Positions 14,530 through 22,174 of a stretch of DNA of 22,174 bases are shown here, piece after piece. The notes under the pieces were generated by a model, which saw only the letters and a program-made list of their open reading frames with translations, made no database searches and was not told the origin of the DNA. The stretch lies in contig JBIQIB010000073.1 in the NCBI GenBank assembly GCA_044508265.1, positions 1 to 22,174 on the forward strand, written 5' to 3'. The DNA is from JAEZDP01 sp044508265 (GTDB lineage: Bacteria; Acidobacteriota; Vicinamibacteria; Vicinamibacterales; Vicinamibacteraceae). The number at the start of each line of letters is the position of its first letter. Position 1 is the first letter of the stretch. Position numbers and translations under genes: made by a program.

Positions 14530-15474
14530 GTGGATGCTGCTGCCCCGCCGCTGCTCGCGGTGCTCGGTCCGACCGCGACAGGGAAGAGCGCGCTCGGGAT
14601 CACGCTGGCCGAACGCTTCGGCGGCGAGATCGTCAACTGCGACTCGACGGCCGTCTACCGTCACTTCGACATCGGCACCGACAAGGTCCCGCTCGACGAG
14701 CGGCGCGGCATCCCGCATCACCTCGTGGACCACGTCGAGCCCACGGCCCTGTACTCGGCGGCGCACTACGCGCGCGACGCCGCCGCATGCGTGCGTGACA
14801 TCACGGCGCGCGGGCAGCTCCCGATCCTGGTGGGCGGGACGGGGTTCTACTTCCGTGCCCTCACCCGCGGCCTCTTCGAGGGCCCCGGACGCGACGAAGC
14901 CCTGCGCGACAGGCTGCGAGCCATCGCATCGCGGCGGGGCGCGGAGTTCCTGCACCGCGCCGTCGCGCGGGTGGACCCGGAGTCGGCGGCGCGCATCATG
15001 CCGCGCGACGAGAAACGGCTGATCCGCGCGCTCGAGGTGCGCATCCTCACCGGCCGTCCGCTGTCGTGGCACTTCGCCCGGACGCTGCCGCCGCTGCCTG
15101 AGTACCGGGTGCTGGCGCTGGGCGTCCGGCTGCCTGCCGAGGCCATCGCCGAGCGGGTGGCGCGGCGCGTGGACATGCAGTGGGAGCGGGGTGTGGTGCA
15201 GGAGGTCGAACGGCTGCTGGCCGCCGGCGTGCCGCGGTCCGCCCACCCGTTCAGCGGCCTGGTCTACAGGCAGATCCTCGAGATGCTCGACGGCGTCCGC
15301 GACGAAGCGGAGACCCGTGCGCTCATCGTCCGGGAGAACCGGCACTACGCCCGCCGTCAGTTGATCTGGTTCAGGAAAGAGCCTACGCTGAAATGGCTCG
15401 ATGGCGCCGGCGAGTGGCCTGCCACTGTCGCATCCGCGTGCCGGACAATCGAATCCTGGGGAGTGTCCCGCTGA
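14530..15474 (+). CDS. miaA: tRNA dimethylallyltransferase MiaA
   Basis: MiaA adds a dimethylallyl group to N6 of A37 in tRNAs reading UNN codons. The product is 314 aa from GTG 14530, close to the family norm. The P-loop GPTATGKS is at residues 13-20. Next come NCDSTAVYRHFDIGTDK (tRNA A37 and prenyl site), GIPHHLVD, and PILVGGTGFYFRAL. The C-terminal part holds YRQILEML and the RRQLIWFRKE segment. Its stop and the hfq start share bases (TGATG), so the pair is coupled. The miaA-hfq linkage is also known in Proteobacteria. Confidence 0.95.
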   Translation: MDAAAPPLLAVLGPTATGKSALGITLAERFGGEIVNCDSTAVYRHFDIGTDKVPLDERRGIPHHLVDHVEPTALYSAAHYARDAAACVRDITARGQLPILVGGTGFYFRALTRGLFEGPGRDEALRDRLRAIASRRGAEFLHRAVARVDPESAARIMPRDEKRLIRALEVRILTGRPLSWHFARTLPPLPEYRVLALGVRLPAEAIAERVARRVDMQWERGVVQEVERLLAAGVPRSAHPFSGLVYRQILEMLDGVRDEAETRALIVRENRHYARRQLIWFRKEPTLKWLDGAGEWPATVASACRTIESWGVSR

Positions 15475-15743
15475 TGCCCGGCCATCGTGATCCGAAGTCG
15501 TCCGCCGCACCCAACATCCAGGACGTCTTCCTGAACTCCGCGCGGCGCGAGCGGCTCAACGTGACGCTCCGCCTGATGGACGGCCAGGTCCTCGAAGGCC
15601 GCATCAAGAACTTCGACAGGTTCGCCCTCGTCGTCGAGCACGACGGCGTCGATCACATGGTGTTCAAGCACGCCATCGCGACCATCCGGTCGAATCGGTC
15701 CATCGCCAACTACTTCTCGTCGTCGGCGCCGCACGACGCCTAG
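15474..15743 (+). CDS. hfq: RNA chaperone Hfq
   Basis: Hfq is a hexameric Sm-like RNA chaperone that pairs small RNAs with mRNAs. The product is 89 aa from ATG 15474, which overlaps the miaA stop by one base. The Sm1 motif starts at NIQDVFLN (Q16, D17, F19, matching the proximal-face Q8 and D9 region of E. coli). KNFDRFALVV follows, and the Sm2 motif is VFKHAI (F64, K65, H66), with phenylalanine where E. coli has tyrosine. Rim arginines appear as RRER (24-27). The C-terminal tail is short (about 15 residues). In-frame upstream sequence back to 15180 is inside miaA and not part of it. Confidence 0.95.
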   Translation: MPGHRDPKSSAAPNIQDVFLNSARRERLNVTLRLMDGQVLEGRIKNFDRFALVVEHDGVDHMVFKHAIATIRSNRSIANYFSSSAPHDA

Positions 15744-15756
15744 TCCCGAGCCAGCG

Positions 15757-16941
15757 GTGCCCGTCTTCACCCGCGTCGTGCTGGTCGTCCTCGACAGCCT
15801 GGGCATCGGCGCGCTGCCCGATGCCGGCCGCTATGGCGACGACGGCAGCGACACGCTCGGCAACGTCGCGTCGGTGCGTCCTGTCACCATCCCGCACCTC
15901 GCGGGCTGGGGCCTCGGGGCACTCGTCCCCGCGCTCGACTGGCCGGCGCCTCCCACGGGGGCGTGGGGCCGCATGGCCGAGGCGTCGGCCGGCAAGGACT
16001 CGGTCACCGGGCACTGGGAAATCGCCGGCGTGGTCCTCGACAAGCCGTTCCCGACGTTCGTGGACGGCTTTCCGCCGGAGGTGATCGCGGCCTTCGAGTC
16101 GCGGATCGGACGGCGCACGCTCGGCAACGTGGCCGCGTCAGGCACCGCGATCATCCAGGCGCTCGGCGACGAACACGTGCGCACCGGCTGGCCCATCGTC
16201 TATACGTCGGCCGACAGCGTGTTCCAGATCGCCGCGCACGAGGACGTCGTCCCCGTCGAGACGCTCTACCGGTTCTGCGAGATTGCCTACGAGCTGGTGG
16301 TCGAGGGCCTTGGCGTCGGGCGCGTCATCGCCCGGCCGTTCGAAGGGACGACGGGCAGCTATCGGCGTACCGCGCGACGCCACGACTACGCGCTGCCGCC
16401 CACGCAGCCCACCCTCCTCGACCGCCTGACGGACGCGCACGTACCGGTGCACGCGATCGGGAAGGTGTTCGACCTCTTCGCGGGCCGCGGCATCACCTCG
16501 CACCGGCCGACGACGTCGGACGCCGACGGCATCGCCGGGCTGCACGAGGCGATCGACGACAGAGGGAGCGGGCTGATCTTCGCGAACCTGGTGGACCTCG
16601 ATCAGTCGTTCGGCCACCGCAACGACGTCGAAGGGTACGCCACCAGGCTCGAGGAGATCGACACGGCGCTCGGCGGCCTCCAGCAGCGCCTGACGGCCGA
16701 CGACCTGCTCGTCGTCACGGCCGATCACGGCAACGATCCGACGACGCCGAGCACGGACCACTCGCGCGAGTACGTGCCGCTGCTGATGGTCGGCGCCCGG
16801 GTGCCGTCAGGCCTCGCGCTCGGGACGCGTCAGACCTATGCCGACCTCGGGCAGACCATCGCCGACGTCTTCGGCGCCGAGGCGCTGCCACACGGCACGT
16901 CGATGATTCCGTCGCTCACCGGCCGCGCAGGAGAACGATGA
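15757..16941 (+). CDS. deoB: Phosphopentomutase DeoB
   Basis: DeoB interconverts ribose or deoxyribose 1-phosphate and 5-phosphate in nucleoside salvage. It belongs to the alkaline-phosphatase superfamily. The product is 394 aa from GTG 15757. Metal ligands appear in VLDSLGIG (D13), ADSVFQIAAHE, and the C-terminal VTADHGNDPTTPSTDHSREY. The phosphorylated residue lies in GKDSVTGHWE: it is serine (S82) where Bacillus cereus DeoB has T85. TIPHLAGWGLG and RVIARPF are further family marks. There is a 13-nt gap after hfq. The stop overlaps dgt by ATGA, making a nucleotide-metabolism pair. Confidence 0.95.
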   Translation: MPVFTRVVLVVLDSLGIGALPDAGRYGDDGSDTLGNVASVRPVTIPHLAGWGLGALVPALDWPAPPTGAWGRMAEASAGKDSVTGHWEIAGVVLDKPFPTFVDGFPPEVIAAFESRIGRRTLGNVAASGTAIIQALGDEHVRTGWPIVYTSADSVFQIAAHEDVVPVETLYRFCEIAYELVVEGLGVGRVIARPFEGTTGSYRRTARRHDYALPPTQPTLLDRLTDAHVPVHAIGKVFDLFAGRGITSHRPTTSDADGIAGLHEAIDDRGSGLIFANLVDLDQSFGHRNDVEGYATRLEEIDTALGGLQQRLTADDLLVVTADHGNDPTTPSTDHSREYVPLLMVGARVPSGLALGTRQTYADLGQTIADVFGAEALPHGTSMIPSLTGRAGER

Positions 16942-17987
16942 CCATACGCGAGCAGCTGGAACGGCGCGAGTACGACACGCTGGCCGAAGTCGCCGCCAGG
17001 AGCGCCGCCTCGCGGGGGCGGGTGCGTCACGAGCCTGAGGATCCCATTCGCCCGGCCTTCCAGCGCGACAGGGACCGGGTGGTGCACTCGAAGGCATTCC
17101 GCCGGCTGAAGCACAAGACCCAGGTCTTCTTTGCGCCGACAGGCGACCACTACCGCACCCGCCTGACGCACACGCTGGAGGTGTCGCAGATTGCCCGCAC
17201 GATCGCCAAGGTGCTGCGGCTGCACGAGGAGCTCACCGAGGCCATCGCCCTGGGCCACGACCTCGGGCACACGCCGTTCGGCCACGCCGGGGAGCGGGTG
17301 CTCGACCAGCTCGTGCCAGGCGGCTTCAGTCATTCCGCGCAGAGCCTCCGGATCGTCGAGGTTTTGGAGCGCGACCGCCAGGGGCTGAACCTCACCTGGG
17401 AAGTGCGCCACGGCATCTCCACGCACTCGAAGGGCAAACACGGGCTGCCGATCAACCTGCCGGCGGAGCAGCGTGCCGCGACGCTCGAGGCGCAGGTCGC
17501 CCGGGTGGCCGACATCATCGCGTACGTCAACCACGACATCGACGATGCCGTGCGCGCCGGCGTGCTGTCGGCGGCCGACCTTCCGGCAGGGCCCATCGAG
17601 GTGCTCGGCACCTCCTCGTCGAGCCGGATCGGACGCATGGTGTCGGACGTGGTCACCGAGACGCTCGCCGTCGATTTGGCCGAGCTCCGGATGAGCGAGG
17701 TCGTCCTCGACGCGCTGCTGGCGTTGCGCGCGTTCATGTTCGAGCGCGTCTACGAGAACGCCATCGCCACGGCCGAGTTTGCCAAGGCCACCGGCATCCT
17801 GGGCGGGCTGTGGGAGAAGGTGCGGGCCGACCCTGCGCGGTTCCTCGACACCGCCACGGTCGAGGCCGAGGGCCTCGACGCGGCCGCGTGCGACTTCCTT
17901 GCCGGCATGACCGACAGGTACGCTGTCCGGCTCTACGAGGAACTGTTCATTCCGCGGCCCTGGGTCGAGGTCCGCGTCGACGGCTGA
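16938..17987 (+). CDS. dgt: dGTP triphosphohydrolase-like HD-domain protein
   Basis: Dgt-type enzymes hydrolyse dNTPs to deoxynucleosides plus tripolyphosphate and help set dNTP pools. The product is 349 aa, the short form of the family, from ATG 16938. HD-domain metal ligands are visible: H78 in RLTHTLEVSQIAR, H107 and D108 in GHDLGHTPFGHAGE, and the later NHDIDD aspartate. RAFRRLKHKTQVF-like sequence near residues 52-64 and RVRHEPEDPIRPAFQRD at the N-terminus are typical of the family. Which dNTP it prefers cannot be told. A longer in-frame reading back to 15963 is a shadow of deoB. It is followed by a gap of about 100 bases holding a promoter. Confidence 0.92.
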   Translation: MTIREQLERREYDTLAEVAARSAASRGRVRHEPEDPIRPAFQRDRDRVVHSKAFRRLKHKTQVFFAPTGDHYRTRLTHTLEVSQIARTIAKVLRLHEELTEAIALGHDLGHTPFGHAGERVLDQLVPGGFSHSAQSLRIVEVLERDRQGLNLTWEVRHGISTHSKGKHGLPINLPAEQRAATLEAQVARVADIIAYVNHDIDDAVRAGVLSAADLPAGPIEVLGTSSSSRIGRMVSDVVTETLAVDLAELRMSEVVLDALLALRAFMFERVYENAIATAEFAKATGILGGLWEKVRADPARFLDTATVEAEGLDAAACDFLAGMTDRYAVRLYEELFIPRPWVEVRVDG

Positions 17988-18024
17988 TGCCCGGCCGCCG
18001 CGCGCGTGCGCCCGGTCCGCGCGG

Positions 18025-18054
18025 TTCCATGCGGGCGCGAGTCCCTGCTATACT
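18025..18054 (+). promoter_or_regulatory. Extended -10 promoter for the yceD-rpmF-plsX-fab operon
   Basis: TATACT (18049-18054) is preceded by TGC, giving an extended -10 (TGnTATACT). TTCCAT (18025-18030) is a poor -35 at 18-bp spacing. Transcription would start near 18061, about 30 nt upstream of the yceD start, in one of the longer gaps in the window. It is the best promoter candidate seen. Confidence 0.6.
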
Positions 18055-18089
18055 TGCGTGTTCGCGCAGACCGCACCACGTCTGCGTGT

Positions 18090-18632
18090 ATGCCTGCGAT
18101 GCTGCTCGACCTCAACACCCTCGCCGACGACCAGACCCCCCTGCGGCTCGAGTTGTCAGCCGAGGCGCTCGGCGTGCCGTCCGACGACTTCACCGTCGTC
18201 GACACGCTGCGCCTGACGGGGACGCTGCATCGTGAGCCGCGCGGCGAGTTCCGGCTGACCGGGCGCGTCGCTGGCGACGTGCTGGTGCCGTGCTCCCGCT
18301 GCGCCGAGCCCTATCGCGTCGCCCTGGACGTCCCCGTGGACGTCACGCTTCGGCCCGTCGCCGACCTCGAGGCGGCCGAGGAGCACGAGATTGGCGAGGA
18401 CGATCTCGCCACCGAGTTCTATCGCGGCGACACGCTGGACCTGGCCGCGTTCGTACGCGAGCAGTGCTACCTCGCGCTGCCGATGAAGCCGCTGTGCCGG
18501 CCCGACTGCCGTGGGCTCTGCCCGCAGTGCGGGACGAACCTCAACGAGTCCACCTGCACCTGCGACACCACGTGGGTGGATCCCCGATTCGCCGGGTTGA
18601 AGGCCCTGGTGCCCGACCAGTCCGGCGACTGA
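18090..18632 (+). CDS. yceD: YceD/DUF177 family protein
   Basis: This 180-aa protein of the DUF177 (YceD) family is linked in E. coli to 23S rRNA accumulation and is almost always encoded next to rpmF, as here. ATG 18090 or ATG 18099 is the start; the promoter at 18025-18054 rules out the in-frame ATG at 18006. Two cysteine clusters are seen, CSRC in the middle and CRPDCRGLCPQCG plus CTC near the C-terminus, suggesting metal binding. An acidic segment lies between them (EAAEEHEIGEDD). The molecular role is not well established. rpmF follows after 10 nt. Confidence 0.88.
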   Translation: MPAMLLDLNTLADDQTPLRLELSAEALGVPSDDFTVVDTLRLTGTLHREPRGEFRLTGRVAGDVLVPCSRCAEPYRVALDVPVDVTLRPVADLEAAEEHEIGEDDLATEFYRGDTLDLAAFVREQCYLALPMKPLCRPDCRGLCPQCGTNLNESTCTCDTTWVDPRFAGLKALVPDQSGD

Positions 18633-18642
18633 AGACCCTGTC

Positions 18643-18828
18643 ATGCCGAATCCCAAGCGACGCCATTCCAAGAGCCGTACGGCCAAGCGCCGGACGCACG
18701 ATGCCCTCAAGGCCACCTCGCTCGGCCCGTGCCCGCAGTGCACCGAGCTGAAGCCGCCGCACGTGGTCTGCCCGACCTGCGGGTACTACCGCGGCCGTCA
18801 GGTGCGCCCGGTCAGCGACGAGGTCTGA
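18643..18828 (+). CDS. rpmF: 50S ribosomal protein L32
   Basis: This 61-aa ribosomal protein of the large subunit begins with the family's basic MPNPKRRHSKSRTAKRR. It has two CxxC pairs (C30/C33 and C43/C46), making the zinc-binding (C+) form of L32. In some bacteria a cysteine-free paralogue replaces this form under zinc limitation; none is visible here. The position between yceD and plsX is the classical one. No strong Shine-Dalgarno is seen. Confidence 0.96.
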   Translation: MPNPKRRHSKSRTAKRRTHDALKATSLGPCPQCTELKPPHVVCPTCGYYRGRQVRPVSDEV

Positions 18829-18838
18829 GCCGCCGGCC

Positions 18839-19891
18839 GTGCCTGGGCAGGCCATTCGCATCGCCGTCGATGCGATGGGGGGCGACCACGCCCCCGCCGT
18901 CGTCGTCCAGGGGGCCATCGCCGCCGCGAGCGAGGCGGCGATGCAACTCCTGCTCGTCGGCCCGCGTGATGTCCTGCAGGCGGAGGTTGACCGGTTTCCC
19001 GGAGCCGCGGCCCTCGCGATCGAGCTCGTGGACGCACCCGACGTGGTGAAGATGGACGAGTCGTATGCGTCCATCGCACGTCGCCGCCGGCGGACGTCCG
19101 TACGGGTGGCGGCGGATCTCGTCGCCCGGGGCCTGGCCGACGGCCTGTTCACCGCCGGCCACTCCGGCGCGGCCATCCTCGCGGCGCATGGGGCGCTCGG
19201 CCGCATGACCGGCGCCGACCGTCCCGCGCTGGCGGCCACGATACCCACGGTGAACGGCGCGGCGATCCTGATCGACGCCGGGGCCACCGTCGAGTGCCGT
19301 CCCGCGCACCTGCTGCAGTTTGCGCATCTCGGCGCGGCATACGCCAGCGTCGTGCTCGGTGTCGGACGGCCGCGGGTAGCGGTGCTCTCGAACGGCCAGG
19401 AGGCGGCGAAAGGCAACGAGCTGATTCGTGACGCGTCGCGCCTGCTGGCCGGGTCGTCGCTGGCCTTCGTCGGCCCGCTCGAAGCGACGGACCTGTTCGT
19501 CGGCGATGCCGACGTCATCGTCTGCGACGGCTTCACGGGCAACGTCGCGCTGAAGACGAGCGAGGGCCTGGTCGAGACGATCGAGCATCTGCTCACTGAC
19601 GAGATCGCGCGGACGGTGACGGCGCAGGTCGGCGCGCTGCTGGTACGCGGCGCGTTCCGGCGCTTCCGGACGCGGCTCGACTACTCGGAATCGGGCGGTG
19701 CGCCGCTGCTCGGGGTCGACGGGGTCTGCGTGATCGGGCATGGGCGGTCGTCCGCGCGTGCCGTTGAACGCGGTGTGACGCTCACCGCGCGGTTCGCGCG
19801 GGAGGGCCTGGTGGATCGATTGAAGCGCGTGCTGGCTGCCGGCCAGCCGTCACAAGGGCAGACGACCGTCCAGACCGACAGCCAACGATGA
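18839..19891 (+). CDS. plsX: Phosphate acyltransferase PlsX
   Basis: PlsX makes acyl-phosphate from acyl-ACP for the first acylation of glycerol-3-phosphate, tying fatty-acid synthesis to phospholipid synthesis. The product is 350 aa from GTG 18839, 10 nt after rpmF. Family marks are IAVDAMGGDHAP at the N-terminus, RTSVRVAADLV, a TAGHSGA loop, CDGFTGNVALKTSEG, and DYSESGGAPLLGVDG. It is a peripheral membrane enzyme with no signal peptide. The last 15-20 residues are polar and variable. The stop overlaps fabD (ATGA). Confidence 0.95.
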   Translation: MPGQAIRIAVDAMGGDHAPAVVVQGAIAAASEAAMQLLLVGPRDVLQAEVDRFPGAAALAIELVDAPDVVKMDESYASIARRRRRTSVRVAADLVARGLADGLFTAGHSGAAILAAHGALGRMTGADRPALAATIPTVNGAAILIDAGATVECRPAHLLQFAHLGAAYASVVLGVGRPRVAVLSNGQEAAKGNELIRDASRLLAGSSLAFVGPLEATDLFVGDADVIVCDGFTGNVALKTSEGLVETIEHLLTDEIARTVTAQVGALLVRGAFRRFRTRLDYSESGGAPLLGVDGVCVIGHGRSSARAVERGVTLTARFAREGLVDRLKRVLAAGQPSQGQTTVQTDSQR

Positions 19892-20820
19892 TCGCATTCG
19901 TCTTTCCAGGACAGGGTTCCCAGGCCGTCGGGATGGGCCGCGAGCTCTACGACGCTCACCCCGAAGCGCGCGAGGTCTTCGATGCGGCCGACCGCGCGCT
20001 CGGCTTCCCGCTCTCGTCGCTCTGCTTCGACGGGCCGGAGGAGCAGCTGACCCTGACGGAGCACACGCAGCCGGCCATCCTGACGACGAGCGTGGCGGCC
20101 TGGCGCGTGCTGGCCAGCCGCGGCTGGACGCCGGCGATGATGGCCGGGCACAGCCTCGGCGAGTACTCGGCCCACGTAGCCGCCGGCACGTTCGCCTTCG
20201 AGGACGCCGTGCGCATCGTCCGGCATCGGGGACGGTACATGCAGGAAGCGGTGCCTGTGGGCACCGGCGCCATGGCGGCCATCCTCGGGCTCGACGCGGC
20301 AGAGGTCGCCGCGGCGTGCGACGAGGCCGGGCAGGGCGACGTCGTGAGCCCCGCCAACCTCAACGCGCCGGGGCAGGTCGTCATTGCCGGCACCACGTCG
20401 GCTGTCGCGCGGGCCGGCGAGCTGGCCCGGGCCCGTGGCGCGCGTCGGGTCGTGGCGCTGAACGTCAGCGCGCCGTTCCACTGCGCGCTCATGGATCCGG
20501 CGCGGGCACGGCTCGAGCCCGAGCTGCGCGCGCTCGATGTTGCGGCGCCCGCGGTGCCCGTCGTGGCCAATGTGGACGCCGAGCCGAAGACCGACGGCGC
20601 GTCCGCCGTCGATGCGCTCGTGGCACAGATTCCCGGCGCGGTCCGGTGGGAAGACAGCATTCGTCATCTTGCATCGGCTGGCATCCGCGCGTATGTTGAA
20701 GTGGGTCCGGGTACCGTCCTGTCAGGACTCGTGCGCAAGATCGACCGCGAAGCGCGGGTGGTCAGCTTCGGCGCACCCGACCAGCTCGCAGCGGTGGAGG
20801 CGCTCTTCTCGGCATCGTGA
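19888..20820 (+). CDS. fabD: Malonyl-CoA:ACP transacylase FabD
   Basis: FabD loads malonate from CoA onto ACP for chain elongation. The product is 310 aa from ATG 19888, overlapping plsX by 4 nt. The N-terminal FVFPGQGSQ is the oxyanion-side motif. The nucleophile is S89 in GHSLGE, with R at the usual RGRYMQEA segment, and the catalytic histidine is H198 in VSAPFHCALM. The length is standard. The stop overlaps fabG by GTGA. Confidence 0.96.
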   Translation: MIAFVFPGQGSQAVGMGRELYDAHPEAREVFDAADRALGFPLSSLCFDGPEEQLTLTEHTQPAILTTSVAAWRVLASRGWTPAMMAGHSLGEYSAHVAAGTFAFEDAVRIVRHRGRYMQEAVPVGTGAMAAILGLDAAEVAAACDEAGQGDVVSPANLNAPGQVVIAGTTSAVARAGELARARGARRVVALNVSAPFHCALMDPARARLEPELRALDVAAPAVPVVANVDAEPKTDGASAVDALVAQIPGAVRWEDSIRHLASAGIRAYVEVGPGTVLSGLVRKIDREARVVSFGAPDQLAAVEALFSAS

Positions 20821-21560
20821 CCCTCGATTTGACAGGCAAGGTGGCGCTGGTGACCGGCGCATCCCGCGGCATCGGCCGCGCAACCGCGCTGATGCTCGCG
20901 CGCGCGGGCGCACGTGTCGCGCTGACGTCGCGCGGTGACGCGGCGGAGCAGGTGGCTGCCGAGATTGCGGATGCGGGCGGCGAGAGCCTCGCGCTGGCGG
21001 CCGACGTCGTCGATACCGGCGCCATGTCCGCCGCGATCGAGCGCATACTCGACGCATGGGGACGGATCGACGTGCTCGTGAACAACGCGGGCATCACACG
21101 CGATCAGCTGCTGCTGCGGATGAAGCGCGACGACTGGGACGCGGTGCTCGCCACCAACCTCACCGGCACGTTCAACTGCACCCAGGCCGTGCTGAAGACG
21201 ATGGTGCGGCAGCGATCGGGACGCATCATCAGCATCAGCTCCGTCGTGGGACAGACGGGCAATCCGGGACAGACAAACTACGCGGCCACCAAGGCCGGCA
21301 TCATCGGGTTTTCGAAGGCACTCGCGCGTGAGGTCGCCTCACGCAGCATCACCGTGAACGTCGTGGCGCCAGGCCTGATCGACACGGACATGACGCGGGA
21401 CATCAGCGCCGATGCCCAGGCCAACTGGACGTCGACGATCCCGCTGGGCAGACTCGGCACGCCGGACGATATCGCCGCAGCGGTGTGCTTCCTGGCATCC
21501 GACGCGGCTGGTTACATCACCGGGCAGGTCCTCGCCGTCAACGGCGGGATGTACGCCTAG
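20817..21560 (+). CDS. fabG: 3-oxoacyl-ACP reductase FabG
   Basis: FabG reduces 3-oxoacyl-ACP with NADPH. The product is 247 aa from GTG 20817, overlapping fabD by 4 nt. It is a short-chain dehydrogenase. The cofactor motif TGASRGIG is at 13-20, NNAG at 89-92, and the catalytic tetrad is N114, S142, Y155 and K159. The C-terminal GQVLAVNGGMYA closes the fold. Codon use and length are ordinary. Its place in plsX-fabD-fabG-acpP-fabF makes the fatty-acid role secure among the many SDR proteins. Confidence 0.96.
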   Translation: MTLDLTGKVALVTGASRGIGRATALMLARAGARVALTSRGDAAEQVAAEIADAGGESLALAADVVDTGAMSAAIERILDAWGRIDVLVNNAGITRDQLLLRMKRDDWDAVLATNLTGTFNCTQAVLKTMVRQRSGRIISISSVVGQTGNPGQTNYAATKAGIIGFSKALAREVASRSITVNVVAPGLIDTDMTRDISADAQANWTSTIPLGRLGTPDDIAAAVCFLASDAAGYITGQVLAVNGGMYA

Positions 21561-21575
21561 GCAGGAGGAGCAGAG

Positions 21576-21821
21576 ATGTCGTCTGTAGCAGATAAGGTCA
21601 AGGACATCATCGTGGAGCAGTTGGGCGTCGACGAAGAAGAAGTCACGCCGGATGCGTCGTTTGTCGACGACCTCGGCGCCGACTCGCTCGACGTCGTGGA
21701 GCTGGTGATGGCGTTCGAGGAGGAGTTCGGCGTCGAGATCCCTGACGACGACGCGGAGAAGATCACGCGCGTCCGCGAGGCGATTGCGTACATCGAGTCG
21801 CACGCCAAGGCCAAGAAGTAG
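21576..21821 (+). CDS. acpP: Acyl carrier protein AcpP
   Basis: This acidic 81-aa acyl carrier protein carries growing acyl chains on 4'-phosphopantetheine attached to S37 in GADSLD. The helix II region (SLDVVELVMAFEEEFGVEIPDDD) is canonical. An excellent Shine-Dalgarno, AGGAGG at 21563-21568, lies 7 nt before ATG 21576, the strongest in the window, consistent with the high abundance of ACP. It supplies FabZ, LpxA and PlsX encoded in the same window. Confidence 0.98.
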   Translation: MSSVADKVKDIIVEQLGVDEEEVTPDASFVDDLGADSLDVVELVMAFEEEFGVEIPDDDAEKITRVREAIAYIESHAKAKK

Positions 21822-21837
21822 GGCGATCGGAGGCGCA

Positions 21838-22174
21838 TTGTCCAGGCGAGTGGTGGTGACGGGCGTCGGCCTCGTGTCGTCGCTGGGCATCGGGACGCAG
21901 GCCAACTGGGACGCCCTGCGGGCGGGACGCACGGGGATCAGGCGGATCTCGCGGTTCGACGCGTCCGCCTTCTCGACGCAGATTGCGGGCGAGGTCAGGG
22001 ACTTCGACCCGCTGCAATACGTCGAGAAGAAGGAGGTCAAGAAGATCGACACCTTCATCCAGTACGCCATCGCCGCCAGCCAGTTCGCGGTGGACGATGC
22101 CGGGTTGGCCGTCACTGCCGAGAACGCGCCCGACGTGGGCGTGTTCATCGCCTCGGGCATCGGCGGGTTCGGCA
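21838..22174 (+). CDS. fabF: 3-oxoacyl-ACP synthase II FabF, N-terminal part (cut by window end)
   Basis: FabF condenses malonyl-ACP with acyl-ACP. Only the first 112 residues lie in the window, and the frame is open to the right edge. The start is most likely TTG 21838, with GGAGG (21829-21833) 4 nt upstream; GTG 21850 is an alternative but lies far from that site. The N-terminus RRVVVTGVGLVSSLG is typical, followed by GIRRISRFDASAFSTQIAGEV, a KKEVKKIDTFIQYA helix and VGVFIASGIGGF. The catalytic Cys-His-His triad is beyond the window. It follows acpP by 16 nt, as usual. Confidence 0.93.
   Translation, partial: MSRRVVVTGVGLVSSLGIGTQANWDALRAGRTGIRRISRFDASAFSTQIAGEVRDFDPLQYVEKKEVKKIDTFIQYAIAASQFAVDDAGLAVTAENAPDVGVFIASGIGGFG

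Noticed and set aside
15963..16937. N-terminal extension of Dgt
   Set aside because: This is the shadow frame of deoB. Dgt homology begins at ATG 16938.

Overview
This window is a GC-rich stretch from a diderm (LPS-bearing) bacterium. All 22 genes I can support lie on the plus strand and are packed almost end to end. The gene content fits Acidobacteriota, most likely class Vicinamibacteria: BamA and Skp, lipid A synthesis using LpxI, a futalosine-type menaquinone cluster, MiaA-Hfq, and a 4-Cys ribosomal protein L32. That placement is inferred from gene content and base composition, not from a database search.

Layout. (1) Positions 1-361 look non-coding: 17-bp tandem repeats, a perfect 9-bp hairpin and a weak promoter candidate. 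(2) 362-6928 is an outer-membrane and lipid A block: bamA, skp, a single-ORF FabZ-LpxA fusion, lpxI and a Gfo/Idh/MocA oxidoreductase. lpxD, which usually sits between skp and fabZ, is absent. (3) 6933-13389 is a menaquinone block: an MqnE-like protein that has lost its iron-sulfur cysteines, mqnA, mqnC, an aminodeoxyfutalosine-deaminase-like amidohydrolase, a UbiA-type prenyltransferase (MqnP-like), ubiX and menG/ubiE. The cluster would cover most of the steps from chorismate to menaquinone. MqnB, MqnD, a catalytic MqnE and the UbiD-like decarboxylase are not in the window. (4) 13453-17987 holds a TonB-like protein, miaA, hfq, deoB and dgt. (5) 18090 to the right edge is the conventional fatty-acid operon: yceD(DUF177)-rpmF-plsX-fabD-fabG-acpP-fabF, with fabF cut by the window end and an extended -10 promoter in front.

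Many junctions are ATGA, GTGA or TGATG overlaps, and few genes have a recognisable Shine-Dalgarno sequence, so translational coupling is likely common. Most genes are ordinary housekeeping genes. The two most unusual items are the cluster-less radical-SAM-family relative at 6933-7832, conserved in length and reading frame inside the menaquinone operon, and the FabZ-LpxA fusion at 3903-5156. I saw no tRNA, rRNA, CRISPR array, insertion sequence or phage gene.
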